A stretch of 64,000 nt of DNA from Bacillota bacterium (GTDB lineage: Bacteria > Bacillota > Clostridia > Christensenellales > Aristaeellaceae). Under the pieces are notes generated by a model. That model saw nothing but the letters and a program-made list of their open reading frames with translations. It was not told the origin of the DNA and did no database searches. The DNA is taken from positions 1 to 64,000 of the forward strand of contig JAFADG010000044.1 of NCBI GenBank assembly GCA_023425025.1, written 5' to 3'. The position numbers and the translations under genes are program-made. This document shows positions 34,033 through 43,372 of this stretch, in pieces; position 1 is the first letter of the stretch; every line of letters starts with the position of its first letter.

Positions 34033-34829
34033 TCACATCCTTTTTTCTCCCGGCCAAACAGGCGCGCAAGCGCTGTTCGGGGGTCCTTTTCGATAACAGG
34101 GAAAGGAACGGCCTCCCCTGTAAGCCGCCGGATGATTCTTTGCAGGGAGGACTGCACATCTCCTTTTCCCTCTATAGCCGTTTCATGCCGCAGAAGCTGG
34201 CGGTACACCTGGTCTGATTTTGGCAATATGCCAAGCAGCTGCATATCCAGCACCTGGGCGATGGCCGCCGGAGAAAGCATTTCCCCCGACTGCACCATTT
34301 GTGCCGCCACCTGATTGATGATCAGCATCGGTCTTGGCAGCCCATATTCCGTGACAAGGCCGCAGACCCGCTCCACATCCCGCATGGCCACGTCGTCAGG
34401 CGTCGTTACAAGTATGGTATCATCCGCGGCGCCCAATACGTTTTGAAAGCCCCTTCCGATTCCCGCCGGACAGTCTACCAGCACATAGGCAAAGTCCCTT
34501 TTCAGGCGGACGATCAGCCGCTGCATGTCCTGCGCTGTGACCCCGGAGGAATCGCACATCTGGGCTGCCGGCAAAAGGGACAAGGTGGGATACCGCCAGT
34601 GGCTGACCAGCGCATGCTTCAGTTTGCATGTGCCATGCACCACGTCCACCAAATCATAGGCGATGTGGTTTTCAAGGCCCAGCATGACATCCAGGCTTCG
34701 CAAGCCAATGTCGGCATCCACGATGGCAACATGCTGCTTGAGCATGGCCAAGCCGACAGCCAGGGCTGCCGCGATCGTTGATTTCCCTACTCCGCCTTTT
34801 CCGGAGGCGATCATCCATGCCTGGCTCAT
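34023..34829 (-). CDS. minD: Septum-site-determining ATPase MinD, without MinC or MinE partners
   Basis: A 268-residue ParA/MinD ATPase. Deviant Walker A GKGGVGKST (10-18), Walker A' DADIGLRSLD, Walker B YVLVDCPAG. The C-terminus TALARLFGREKK is an amphipathic membrane-targeting helix as in MinD, setting it apart from ParA or FlhG. In Clostridia minC usually precedes and minE often follows minD in this cluster; here mrdA precedes by 18 bases and rodA overlaps. Start ATG 34829. Its partner must be encoded elsewhere or be of another type (DivIVA/MinJ). Confidence 0.9.
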   Translation of the reverse strand: MSQAWMIASGKGGVGKSTIAAALAVGLAMLKQHVAIVDADIGLRSLDVMLGLENHIAYDLVDVVHGTCKLKHALVSHWRYPTLSLLPAAQMCDSSGVTAQDMQRLIVRLKRDFAYVLVDCPAGIGRGFQNVLGAADDTILVTTPDDVAMRDVERVCGLVTEYGLPRPMLIINQVAAQMVQSGEMLSPAAIAQVLDMQLLGILPKSDQVYRQLLRHETAIEGKGDVQSSLQRIIRRLTGEAVPFPVIEKDPRTALARLFGREKKGCEWA

Positions 34830-34847
34830 AGCGCAATCCTTTCCGGA

Positions 34848-37409
34848 TTATGGCGAAAGCTGATTTCCGCCAGGTAAGTTGGATTCTTCCGTCCGCAATG
34901 TCTTCTGGTCCATATACCACTTGATAAAGTCCCGGACAGACGTTGCGGCGTCCGCGCCGGAATAGCCGTTGGGTATGAAGGCGACAATGGCGATTTCCGG
35001 CTTGTCATAAGGAACAAAGGACACAAACCAGGAGTTGTTTTCAACGTCGATTCTGGAGTTTTCAGCTGTTCCGGTTTTTGCGGCCATCTGGTTAAGATAC
35101 GCAAAGCCCCTGAACTTGCCGGCCGCCGTACCGCCGTCGTCCACAACGCCTTTCATCCCCTGCCGAAGATAGGGCAGGTACTGCTCGGCGCCTTCGATGG
35201 TGTTGACCAATGTCGGCGTGCGCTGGCTGATGACTTCCCCTTCCGGGGAGATAATGGAGTCCACCAGCATCAGGTTATACACATTTCCGCCATTGGCAAT
35301 CGCGGCCACGTAGCGGGCAACGGCCGCCGGCGTCAAAACGGTAATACCTTGCCCGATTGAGGTTTGTATGGCGTAGCTGCCGCCCCACTTGATTTCGTTC
35401 AGGGCGCTGTACGCGTCGCCGATGACAGCCTGCAAATAGACCATTTCCTGCGTCATGTTCAGCTCTTCCATCAGGATAACGCGCATATTCGCGATCCAGG
35501 TTTGCCCGTCAGGACCCTGTTGCGTATTGACGGCCATATCCATCAGGCGCTTGACGCAGCGGTTCAGACGCTCTTCATCATAGACGATCTTCCGGCTCGC
35601 GCCAAAGTTGCGGAAGTGCTTTTTCAGGCTGTTGAATACGATGATCGGCTTGGATGTATCCTGGCTCGATTCTCCCATCGGCCGGTCAGGGTCATACAAG
35701 GTAGTTTGCGTACCCACGACGCTGCGCAGCTCGCCCGGCAGATCGATGCCGGTTTTTGAGGTGAGCCCAAGCCACGAGGAATATTTGTACAACAGGTCGT
35801 CGCCTGTTTCAAACAAGCGGCTTCCCAGCTCGAAGAAGAAATAGTTGCAGGAATGCTCCAATCCTTCCACAATCGTCTGATTTTGATGCTGATAGCGAAG
35901 GTTTGGCGCAATCCAGCATTTAGGCGCCTTGGAGGGGTCTTTTTCATATTTTCTGAAATAGCCCTCATCATCGATCTCTGTCGTAACATCAAACGGATCC
36001 TTAAGCCTGTTCCCTTCCATCAACGCTGCCAGCCCCGTGGCCATCTTAAAAATGGAACCGGGAGCGCCGCGGGTGTGGATGGCATAGTTCATCAAAAGAT
36101 TGCGGGAATCCGTCTGTATCTGTCGTGCCATTTCGCCGCCGGCGACCAGCGCGTTCAGGTCATAGGTGGGATAATTGGCCATGGCCAGGACACGGCCTTC
36201 CATGTTCACCACCATCAGCACGCCGTGCTCTGCCAGTTTGATGGGATACTTATCCCAGGCACGGTCGGCAATTTCTTCTTTGTTGTTTTCTTTCCAGGAC
36301 TGCTTGACCATTTCTTTTTCCTGCCGGTCGCGGGTCGCGTTCACGTTGGCGGCAATGACCCGCTCCGCCTGCTGCTGGAAGCTGGTGATCAAGGTGAGCT
36401 TGACGTTGTTGCCGTCCTCCGGCTCCACCGTCTTGATGGTGCGGGTCACTTTACCCAGCCGGTCACGCTCCAGTTCCTTGTATCCCTGGCGCAGGTCCGA
36501 GTTTTGCGTCAGCCAGTCCTCCATGGAGGATTCAATGCCGTCACGCCCAATGAAGTCGTTATAGGAATAGCCCTTGGCTTTCAGCTCCTCATATTTTTCG
36601 TTGGAATAGATGGCGCCCGTATAGCCGATGATCTGCGAGGCAAGGTTGGACCGCGGATACACCCGTTTTGTTCCGACAGATATCTCCATGCCCGGCAGCA
36701 GTATGGACCGGGTCTCCACCTCAGTCACGGTTTCAAAGGCCACATCTTTTGCGATGACGATGGGCTGCGAGTTGAAGAGGTTCATCTGCATTTCCGAATA
36801 AACGGCAATGAGCTTGAGCATCATCGCCTCATCCGTACCGTCCGGGATCTGATACCTTGCAATCAAACCCTTGCGGGTGGCCGTGCCATTCAGGCAATCC
36901 GCGGCCGTTGGGTATGATGTCGCGGGAAGGTAATGGTTGCTTCTCCATTGGGTTTCGCGCCTGGCCAAAACAGCTTCCGACACGCCGCTGCCAAAGTTGA
37001 AACGCCATTCGTCCGTCTGTGGATCGCGTGCAAAAACAGGCGTCACAGAAACGCTGCCGCCGTTTTTTTCGATGATGTCGATTGTCTGCAAAATGGATTG
37101 GGTAAACGCCTTGTAATCCTCTCCCGAATTCTGCGATCCGTCCCGGTAGAAGGTGACGTTGTAGATGTCTTCATCCTGAGCCCAAATGATGGAATTGGCA
37201 TCTGTGATCATGCCCCGGCTGCCGCGCAGAGTAACCTTGGTAGTACGCTTTTGTTCGGCCTGGGAAACATACACATCCGCACCCAAAACCTGCAGGCCAA
37301 GCAAACCGTTCAGAAGATACGCAAAAATACCGAAGATAAAAACGATAAAAAAGACGTATCTCCCATTGGCTTGAAAAAAGGACCTGTCCCTTGATGAACG
37401 GTTGGTCAA
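34848..37409 (-). CDS. mrdA: Penicillin-binding protein 2 (class B transpeptidase, elongation)
   Basis: An 853-residue bitopic class B PBP that cross-links peptidoglycan during elongation with RodA. One membrane helix near residue 30, a pedestal domain, and the transpeptidase domain with SxxK as SIFK (RGAPGSIFKMATG), SxN as SCN (EHSCNYFFFE) and KTG (AAKTGTAENS). It is larger than E. coli PBP2 (633 aa) with extra pedestal and inserted segments, as seen in other Clostridia. Start TTG 37409 with AAGGAGGG six bases upstream; the frame continues to 37553 but that part overlaps mreD. Confidence 0.93.
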   Translation of the reverse strand: MTNRSSRDRSFFQANGRYVFFIVFIFGIFAYLLNGLLGLQVLGADVYVSQAEQKRTTKVTLRGSRGMITDANSIIWAQDEDIYNVTFYRDGSQNSGEDYKAFTQSILQTIDIIEKNGGSVSVTPVFARDPQTDEWRFNFGSGVSEAVLARRETQWRSNHYLPATSYPTAADCLNGTATRKGLIARYQIPDGTDEAMMLKLIAVYSEMQMNLFNSQPIVIAKDVAFETVTEVETRSILLPGMEISVGTKRVYPRSNLASQIIGYTGAIYSNEKYEELKAKGYSYNDFIGRDGIESSMEDWLTQNSDLRQGYKELERDRLGKVTRTIKTVEPEDGNNVKLTLITSFQQQAERVIAANVNATRDRQEKEMVKQSWKENNKEEIADRAWDKYPIKLAEHGVLMVVNMEGRVLAMANYPTYDLNALVAGGEMARQIQTDSRNLLMNYAIHTRGAPGSIFKMATGLAALMEGNRLKDPFDVTTEIDDEGYFRKYEKDPSKAPKCWIAPNLRYQHQNQTIVEGLEHSCNYFFFELGSRLFETGDDLLYKYSSWLGLTSKTGIDLPGELRSVVGTQTTLYDPDRPMGESSQDTSKPIIVFNSLKKHFRNFGASRKIVYDEERLNRCVKRLMDMAVNTQQGPDGQTWIANMRVILMEELNMTQEMVYLQAVIGDAYSALNEIKWGGSYAIQTSIGQGITVLTPAAVARYVAAIANGGNVYNLMLVDSIISPEGEVISQRTPTLVNTIEGAEQYLPYLRQGMKGVVDDGGTAAGKFRGFAYLNQMAAKTGTAENSRIDVENNSWFVSFVPYDKPEIAIVAFIPNGYSGADAATSVRDFIKWYMDQKTLRTEESNLPGGNQLSP

Positions 37410-37423
37410 CTCGTTCCCTCCTT

Positions 37424-37978
37424 TCAACCTGCGGCCTGCGCCCTTGCCCTTCTTGCGTACATGCCCAGAAGCCAGCGCACAGGCACCATGATCAAAGCGG
37501 TGATTGCAGCGGTATAGGTAATGGAGCCGAGAGCGCGCCCATACTGAATCCATCCCAGACTGACGCCATTGAGATATATGAACAGCAAATGGACCGCCTC
37601 GAACCAGGTGATGTTAAAAAGGGCACACAATATGGTGCGCAAATAAGGGTTTGTATTTGTTCCCGGTTTCCCTTGGCTGCGCTCCTGCTCCAGCTTTCTT
37701 TCCGACTTGTCGGCAAAAATCAGGCTTCCCAACTGGCCAATGGCCGGATACGCGATGACATTCAGACTGGGAACGCCGCCGGTCATGACTTCCATCAAAA
37801 TGCCGGCCACGCACGCGATGCCGAAGGTATAGAAACGTCCATATGCCACCGTCGAGACGGCAATCAATGCAAACAACAGGTTCGGCGTGATGCCGCCCAC
37901 CGCCATGTACGGCATGATGCAGACCTGGCACAAATAGCCGACAAACACCAACAAAAATGCACGAATGACCCTGCGCAT
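37424..37978 (-). CDS. mreD: Rod-shape-determining protein MreD
   Basis: A 184-residue membrane protein with about five helices, matching MreD in size and hydrophobicity, lying between mreC and mrdA. Characteristic N-terminus (MRRVIRAFLLVFVGYL, NLLFALIAV) and a charged mid loop (ADKSERKLEQERSQ). It links MreB filaments to the wall synthases. GGAGGGGG before ATG 37978, which overlaps no gene: the mreC stop ends 2 bases upstream. Confidence 0.88.
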   Translation of the reverse strand: MRRVIRAFLLVFVGYLCQVCIMPYMAVGGITPNLLFALIAVSTVAYGRFYTFGIACVAGILMEVMTGGVPSLNVIAYPAIGQLGSLIFADKSERKLEQERSQGKPGTNTNPYLRTILCALFNITWFEAVHLLFIYLNGVSLGWIQYGRALGSITYTAAITALIMVPVRWLLGMYARRARAQAAG

Positions 37979-37980
37979 GA

Positions 37981-39228
37981 TTAGTCCCCCTCCACAGTGA
38001 ACTGATCCAGGGAGAAGGTCGGCGTGGGCGACGGCGTGGGCGGAAGGGTGGAAGGCGGCACAGTCGTCGGCTGATTCAGGCTGTCAGGCACGTGATATTC
38101 AAGGCTGTTGCCGGCTGGCGGCAAGGTGATCGTCGGCCTTAAGGTAGGCGACGGCGTCGGCGGCGGCGTGGGGGTTGCGTTTGGATCAGGCGTTGGCGTG
38201 GGCGTACCCATTTGAATGATTACATCGCCTATCTGCAAAGACGGAATGGGCCTTGCCGTAGGCAGCGGAACATAATCTCCGACAACGCTTGTTTTTTCGC
38301 GCTTTTCGATTGCCGCCGCGTCAGGCCGGTAGCGCAGCACGATCACATACTCCACATGCGCAAAGTCCACAATCGGTTCCACCACAATATACTGCTTGTT
38401 GGCATCCATGCCCCGTGTACTTTCCCGTACATGGCCAATGGGTATGCCCTTGGGAAACGCGAGGTTGGTGCCGGCGAAACCAACGCCGGAGGTGACGACC
38501 AGGTCACCGGGCCTGGGCAGGCTGTCCTGAAGATAGTACATGCGGCACATGGGCTCGGCGGTTTCGCCCAGCGTCCCACCGATCGTGCCCTGGTCCCGGG
38601 AGCTTTGAATCAGCCCAGGGATTCTGGCCTGGCTGTCGATTACCGACCGGACCTTCGCGCTGTTCGCGGTCACGCTGTAAGTAAAGCCGACCATGGCGCC
38701 GGACATGGTGACTGCCATGTAATCCTCAATACCGTCATTGGAGCCTTTGTTGATCGTGAACTCGGAAAAATAGTTGTTGGTATTGTTGCCAATGACCGTG
38801 CACGGGATAGGATTCATGGCAGCGTTCGAAGACATTTCGTCAAACAGGTTCTCATATGTTGACAGCTTGTCCTGCAAATAATCCGCAAGCATGGCCTGAT
38901 ACTCCAACTCCTTGTTTTCCGCCACGACACGGTTGTATTCATACTCCAGATTGCCGCGGTACTTCAGCGTACGCAGATAACCTGCCACCGCGTTGGTAAC
39001 GCCTGAAAATATGCTCTGCACAGGCGTTACCGCGTCGGCCACCATAGCCCCCGGCACCTGAAGCAGATTGTTGGTGGGGAATATGCTGGCAAAAATCATG
39101 ATGCCGATGATCACAAGCAAAAAGGCAGAGACCACCCAGGCGGCTATTTTTCTAAGCCTGGGATGCTCCTTCTTTTCCGGTTGGACCTGTATCGGGTTGT
39201 CTGCAACTTTTCTTTTCCTGAATTTCAT
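37981..39228 (-). CDS. mreC: Rod-shape-determining protein MreC with long Pro/Thr-rich tail
   Basis: A 415-residue membrane-anchored scaffold: membrane helix at about 29-50, a coiled coil (about 80-115, YEYNRVVAENKELEYQAML), and two beta-domains (VIGNNTNNYFSEFTINKGSNDG; GDLVVTSGVG). The usual fold ends near residue 320. The last 80-90 residues are rich in Pro and Thr (TPTPTPDPNATPTPPPTP, PTPSPTPT), probably flexible and outside the membrane. Between mreB and mreD. SD AGGAGAGG is 12 bases from ATG 39228, which is somewhat far. Confidence 0.9.
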   Translation of the reverse strand: MKFRKRKVADNPIQVQPEKKEHPRLRKIAAWVVSAFLLVIIGIMIFASIFPTNNLLQVPGAMVADAVTPVQSIFSGVTNAVAGYLRTLKYRGNLEYEYNRVVAENKELEYQAMLADYLQDKLSTYENLFDEMSSNAAMNPIPCTVIGNNTNNYFSEFTINKGSNDGIEDYMAVTMSGAMVGFTYSVTANSAKVRSVIDSQARIPGLIQSSRDQGTIGGTLGETAEPMCRMYYLQDSLPRPGDLVVTSGVGFAGTNLAFPKGIPIGHVRESTRGMDANKQYIVVEPIVDFAHVEYVIVLRYRPDAAAIEKREKTSVVGDYVPLPTARPIPSLQIGDVIIQMGTPTPTPDPNATPTPPPTPSPTLRPTITLPPAGNSLEYHVPDSLNQPTTVPPSTLPPTPSPTPTFSLDQFTVEGD

Positions 39229-39253
39229 GGTTACAGAGTGCCTCTCCTTATCA

Positions 39254-40279
39254 TCATTGGCGCAGGAATCCGCTCTTGCCTATCCTGTGCAAAATCTCGA
39301 CGTTTTCGGCCAGATAGCCAATGCCCATGGCGGCGCAATCCATCGGCTCCTTGGCCAGCAGCACGGGGATGCCAAGCTCCGAAGCAATGTACTGGTCCAT
39401 GCCAAAGAGCATCGATCCGCCGCCGGTCAGGTGGATGCCGCTGCGCATCACGTCGGAGGCAAGCTCCGGCGGTGTGCGCTCCAGCACCCATTTGATGGCG
39501 GACAGTATCGCAAGGCAGGGCTCGCTCAAAGCGTCATACACCTGGGCGGAGGTAATTTCCGTCGTTTGGGGCAAACTCGTGATCAAATCGCGGCCGCGCA
39601 CCAGCGCCCGCCTTGTTTCCTCAATCGGCAGCGCCGCGCCAAGGTCCATTTTCACTTCTTCAGCGGTGCGGTCGCCAATGAGCATATTAAACTCCCGCTT
39701 GATGAAGTTGATGATTGCCTCGTCCATCTTCACGCCACCGACGCGTATGGAATGGGAGATCACAATGCCGCCCAGCGAAATGACGGCCACGTCCGTCGTA
39801 CCGCCGCCGATATCCACAACCATGCTGCCCACCGGCTCATATACGGGCAGACCGGAACCGATCGCCGCGGCAAAGGGCTTTTCAATGATGTGCACCTGCC
39901 TGGCGCCGGCTACCTTGGTAGCCTCGGTGACGGCATGGCGCTCAATGGGCGATATGCTGCACGGCACGGTGATCAGCACACGGGGCTTGATCAGGTGGGA
40001 AACGCCGACGGCTTCGCGGATGAAGTATTGGATCATCAACTTCGTCATGTCGAAATCGGAAATCACGCCCTCCCGAAGCGGGTGAATATCCATGATACCG
40101 CCGGTGGTACGCCCCTTCATGATCCGGGCTTCTTCTCCGATGGCCTTTACAACGCGCTTGTTGTCACTTTCCACAACAACGATGGTTGGCTCGCTGACGA
40201 CGATCCCTTTACCGCGAACATACACCAATGTGTTTGCGGTTCCCAAATCTATGCCAATGTCCGGCGCTACAATGGCCAT
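39254..40279 (-). CDS. mreB: Actin-like cytoskeletal protein MreB
   Basis: A 341-residue actin homologue guiding lateral wall synthesis. Phosphate-1 motif DIGIDLGTANTLVYV (8-22), phosphate-2 VVDIGGGTTDVAVISLG, adenosine motif HLTGGGSMLFG. Start ATG 40279 is chosen because the family begins just before the DIGIDLGT motif; the frame extends to 40315 but that overlaps maf. The gene follows maf by 16 bases. Confidence 0.96.
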   Translation of the reverse strand: MAIVAPDIGIDLGTANTLVYVRGKGIVVSEPTIVVVESDNKRVVKAIGEEARIMKGRTTGGIMDIHPLREGVISDFDMTKLMIQYFIREAVGVSHLIKPRVLITVPCSISPIERHAVTEATKVAGARQVHIIEKPFAAAIGSGLPVYEPVGSMVVDIGGGTTDVAVISLGGIVISHSIRVGGVKMDEAIINFIKREFNMLIGDRTAEEVKMDLGAALPIEETRRALVRGRDLITSLPQTTEITSAQVYDALSEPCLAILSAIKWVLERTPPELASDVMRSGIHLTGGGSMLFGMDQYIASELGIPVLLAKEPMDCAAMGIGYLAENVEILHRIGKSGFLRQ

Positions 40280-40295
40280 GTCCACACATCCATTC

Positions 40296-40883
40296 TTAAA
40301 ATACGCTGATATCAAAATCCTGAAGCATTTTTCGAACCAAAGCCATCGGCAGGCCGATCACGTTGGAGGCGCTTCCCCGTATTTCCTCCACAAACATGCC
40401 GCCGCGCCCCTGTATTGCATAGGCGCCGGCCTTGTCCATAGGCTCGCCTGTTTTTACATAAGCCGCTGCCGCCTGCTTGTCCAAATAAGAAAAGCGAACC
40501 TGCGTCCTATCGCAGGCAATACTTATTCTTCCGCTTGAGCCATTCTTTATACAGACACCTGTGTATACTTCATGCCAGCCGCCGCTGAGCAAAAGCAGCA
40601 TGTTGACCGCTTCGTCAAAGGAGGCCGGCTTGCCCAGCACCTCACCATTTCGGGCGACCAAAGTATCTGCCGCAAGAATCAGGCGGTCGCCATACAGCTT
40701 TTGCGCTTCCTCCGCCTTGCGCTGCGCCAGCAGGCAAACACGCTCGCCGGGCACGCCCTCACAGCGCTCATCGGTATCCAGGCTGACGGCCTCAAACGGT
40801 ACGCCCATAAGCGCCAAAAGCTCCCGGCGGCGGGGCGAGCCTGATGCCAGAATAATCGGCGCCATGGCCGGTGGAAAATGCAA
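40296..40883 (-). CDS. maf: Maf-family nucleotide pyrophosphatase (septum inhibitor homologue)
   Basis: A 195-residue house-cleaning dTTP/UTP pyrophosphatase. N-terminal ILASGSPRRRELL, metal-binding Asp in AADTLVARNGEVLGKP, and the C-terminal GSASNVIGLPM are family hallmarks. Start TTG 40883 follows GGGGAGGAG by 5 bases; the alternative ATG 40931 lies in the promoter. First gene of the maf-mreBCD-mrdA-minD-rodA transcript. Confidence 0.93.
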   Translation of the reverse strand: MHFPPAMAPIILASGSPRRRELLALMGVPFEAVSLDTDERCEGVPGERVCLLAQRKAEEAQKLYGDRLILAADTLVARNGEVLGKPASFDEAVNMLLLLSGGWHEVYTGVCIKNGSSGRISIACDRTQVRFSYLDKQAAAAYVKTGEPMDKAGAYAIQGRGGMFVEEIRGSASNVIGLPMALVRKMLQDFDISVF

Positions 40884-40919
40884 GCAGACTCCTCCCCAAT
40901 CGTTTGCGGCGTTCCTGTT

Positions 40920-40928
40920 ATTATAGCA
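40920..40928 (-). promoter_or_regulatory. Extended -10 promoter of the maf-mre cluster
   Basis: TGCTATAAT read on the - strand (40928-40920); no clear -35. The transcript would begin near 40913, leaving about 30 bases before the TTG of maf. Confidence 0.6.
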
Positions 40929-40985
40929 CAATGCTGCATGATTCGTACAGGCTTAAGGCCAAAAAGGCAGCGATATCCACCGCAA

Positions 40986-41031
40986 CAAAAAACCCCAATG
41001 ACGGAAAAAACATTGCCGCCATTGGGGTTTT
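40986..41031 (-). terminator. Terminator of the rnf cluster
   Basis: CCCCAATG (40993-41000) and CATTGGGG (41020-41027) form a perfect 8-base stem extended by CGG/CCG; the - strand continues with a T run. It also has T on the + strand. It separates rnfB from the maf promoter. Confidence 0.85.
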
Positions 41032-41070
41032 GCCGCTTGTAAAAAATGTATGAAGTTCTTGTCGTATGCT

Positions 41071-42126
41071 TTACGACGGAGGCATGGCATGCACATTTGG
41101 GGTAGTGCCTACCTTGGCATACTCATCGCGCACATGCTCGCGAACCTGCATTGTGATGCATTTTTTCGGGCATTTCGCAACGCATTCGCTGCAGCCGGTG
41201 CAGGCTTCTGTGATCTCATGGGGCTGCTTGCGTTCACCGCTGATCGCCTCGAACCGGCAGGTCTTTTTGCAAATCGTGCAGCCGATGCACTCCGCTTTAT
41301 CGATCTTGGCGATCAGCCGGTTGTCAAAATCTCCCCATATGGCGGAGGTCGGGCAGCTTTCCGCGCACATCATGCAGCCGACGCATTTTTCGTTATCGAT
41401 CTGCGGCAGATGATTTTTCATCGTGATGGCTTCAAATTTGCATTCGTTAAAGCAAATTTCGCAGCCAATGCAGCCGGCTTTGCAATTGTCGGCCACCAGC
41501 TTTCCTTTTTCAGCCGCGCGGCACAAAAGCCGGACGGGCAGATTTTCCGGCTGCATCGCGATCACCTTCTTGGGACAAGCCGTTACACACGCGCCGCAGC
41601 TGGTGCACTTTTCCGTATCAATGACGGCAATCATGCGCCGCTCGTCGATATGGATGGCGTCAAACTTGCAGGCGCGCACACATGTGCCCAGCCCAAGGCA
41701 GGCATAGTGACATGCCTTGTTGCCGTCAGCGACAAGGGAAGCGGCGACGCAATCCTGTATGCCCGTATACTTGAACTTTGTCTTGCATCTGTCCAAGCCG
41801 CCCTGGCATATGACCTGCGCCACCGTGCGGTTTTTGTCTGCCAGGTTGCTTTCGATGCCCATGATGGCGGCAATTTTCTTTGCCAGCTCAGGCCCGCCCA
41901 CAGGGCAGGCGTCGATGGGCGCTACCCCGGAGGCCAGCGCTTCCGCCAGACCATCACAGCCGGGATAGCCGCAGCCGCCGCAGTTGGCGCCAGGCAGCGC
42001 TTCCCGCAGCGCATCGCGAAGCGGGTTGCCCGGCACCGCGAAAACCTTTGAGGTGATGGTCAGTATGATTCCAAACAGCAATCCCAACCCGCCAAGTATC
42101 AGCGTGGCGATCAAAATGCCATTCAA
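41071..42126 (-). CDS. rnfB: Rnf complex subunit RnfB (multi-cluster ferredoxin subunit)
   Basis: A 351-residue subunit thought to accept electrons from reduced ferredoxin. An N-terminal membrane helix (3-25) is followed by a [4Fe-4S] Fes domain (NCGGCGYPGC ... CP) and then six ferredoxin-type motifs, including CTSCGACVTACP, CIGCEICFNEC, CVGCMMCAESCP, CIGCTICKKTC and CTGCSECVAKCP, so up to seven clusters. This matches the long clostridial form. Start TTG 42126 behind AAAGGGG, 20 bases after rnfA; longer upstream frames run into rnfA. Last gene of the cluster. Confidence 0.93.
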   Translation of the reverse strand: MNGILIATLILGGLGLLFGIILTITSKVFAVPGNPLRDALREALPGANCGGCGYPGCDGLAEALASGVAPIDACPVGGPELAKKIAAIMGIESNLADKNRTVAQVICQGGLDRCKTKFKYTGIQDCVAASLVADGNKACHYACLGLGTCVRACKFDAIHIDERRMIAVIDTEKCTSCGACVTACPKKVIAMQPENLPVRLLCRAAEKGKLVADNCKAGCIGCEICFNECKFEAITMKNHLPQIDNEKCVGCMMCAESCPTSAIWGDFDNRLIAKIDKAECIGCTICKKTCRFEAISGERKQPHEITEACTGCSECVAKCPKKCITMQVREHVRDEYAKVGTTPNVHAMPPS

Positions 42127-42146
42127 GTGATCATTCCCCTTTGCTT

Positions 42147-42722
42147 TTATTTGATCAGGCCGTTGAAGCCCAGGAACGAAATCGCCATCAGGCCGGCGGT
42201 AATCAGCGCGCCGGGGAAACCATCCATCCATTTTGGCATTTTCGATATGGCCAGCCGCTCACGTATGGCTGAGAACAATACGATGGCCAATGTGAAACCA
42301 AGGGCGGAGCCCGTGCCGTTGATCACGGACTGCAGCAGGTTGTAGCCTTTTGACATGTTTAATACGGTAACGCCAAGCACCGCGCAGTTGGTGGTAATCA
42401 AGGGCAGGTAAACGCCCAGCGCTTGGTACAGGGAAAAGCTGAATTTCTTCAGCGCCATTTCGACTACCTGCACCAGCACGCCGATGACCAGTATAAACGC
42501 GATGGTGTACAGGTACTCCAAATTCAGCGGAATCAGCAGGAAGGTGTAAATCAGATAGCAAAGCAGCGAAGCCAGAGCCATAACGAACGTTACAGCCATG
42601 CCCATGCCCAGCGCCGTCTCCAGCTTTTTCGATACGCCCAGGAAGGGGCAGATACCAAGAAACTGGGACATAATAAAGTTGTTGACCAATATGGAGCCGA
42701 TCAAAATCAAAAGATACTCCAT
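42147..42722 (-). CDS. rnfA: Rnf complex membrane subunit RnfA
   Basis: A 191-residue membrane protein with six helices, starting LLILIGSILVNNFIMSQFLGICPFLG, which is the RnfA/NqrE pattern (written here in two parts: LLILIGSILVNN and FIMSQFLGICPFLG). RnfA and RnfE face opposite ways in the membrane and bind an [2Fe-2S] cluster between them through conserved cysteines (Cys in FLGICPFLG and TNCAVLG here). ATG 42722 overlaps the rnfE stop by one base. Confidence 0.95.
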   Translation of the reverse strand: MEYLLILIGSILVNNFIMSQFLGICPFLGVSKKLETALGMGMAVTFVMALASLLCYLIYTFLLIPLNLEYLYTIAFILVIGVLVQVVEMALKKFSFSLYQALGVYLPLITTNCAVLGVTVLNMSKGYNLLQSVINGTGSALGFTLAIVLFSAIRERLAISKMPKWMDGFPGALITAGLMAISFLGFNGLIK

Positions 42723-43372
42723 TATGCCTCCTCCTCGCCGGCCGCTTTCAACGCCTTTTTCTTTTCAAAAACCTTGACCAGAAGATTGACAAGGGCAAGC
42801 AGAAGACCCAGCATCATGAAGCCGCCAGGCGCTTGCCCGGCAATGGTCATGGGAGGGACATCCGCCGGCAGAAGCTGCATGCCAAAGAACGTTCCTTTGC
42901 CGAGAATCTCACGGAGGGAAGCCAATATCGTTATGGCGATGGTAAAGCCCGCGCCCATGCCCAAGCCATCCATAATGGAAGCTATGGGCGGATTGCTGAA
43001 GGCAAAGGATTCAGCCCGGGCAAAGATAATGCAGTTGACGACGATCAGGGGAATGTAGATGCCCAGCGTCTGATCCAGCGCCGGCAGGTATGCTTTGATC
43101 AGCAGCTGCACGATGGTGGTGAAGGACGCAATGACCACAATGAAGGCTGGAATGCGGACATTGCCCGGTATGATATTGCGAAGGCAGGAAATCATGAAGT
43201 TGGAAAATACCAGAACCGCCGCCGTCGCAAGTCCCATGCTGATTCCGTTGGCCGCCATAGTGGTCACGGCCAGCGTGGGACACATGCCAAGCACCAGGCG
43301 GAAAGTGGGATTTTCCTTGACGATGCCGTTGGAAAAAATGTTCTTCAGCCGTACAAAGCCGTTTTCAGCCAT
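42722..43372 (-). CDS. rnfE: Rnf complex membrane subunit RnfE
   Basis: A 216-residue RnfE/NqrD-type membrane protein. LVLGMCPTLAVT and VNCIIFARAE are the RnfE versions of the paired cysteine motifs; six helices. Its ATG (43372) overlaps the end of rnfD by 8 bases. In almost all described rnf clusters rnfG lies between D and E; there is no room for it here. The C-terminal 20 residues are charged. Confidence 0.95.
   Translation of the reverse strand: MAENGFVRLKNIFSNGIVKENPTFRLVLGMCPTLAVTTMAANGISMGLATAAVLVFSNFMISCLRNIIPGNVRIPAFIVVIASFTTIVQLLIKAYLPALDQTLGIYIPLIVVNCIIFARAESFAFSNPPIASIMDGLGMGAGFTIAITILASLREILGKGTFFGMQLLPADVPPMTIAGQAPGGFMMLGLLLALVNLLVKVFEKKKALKAAGEEEA

Noticed and set aside
38030..38215. 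Tandem repeat or CRISPR-like pattern
   Set aside because: The repetitive GTCGG/GGCGTGGG pattern is the coding sequence of the Pro/Thr-rich MreC tail, without regular repeat-spacer structure.
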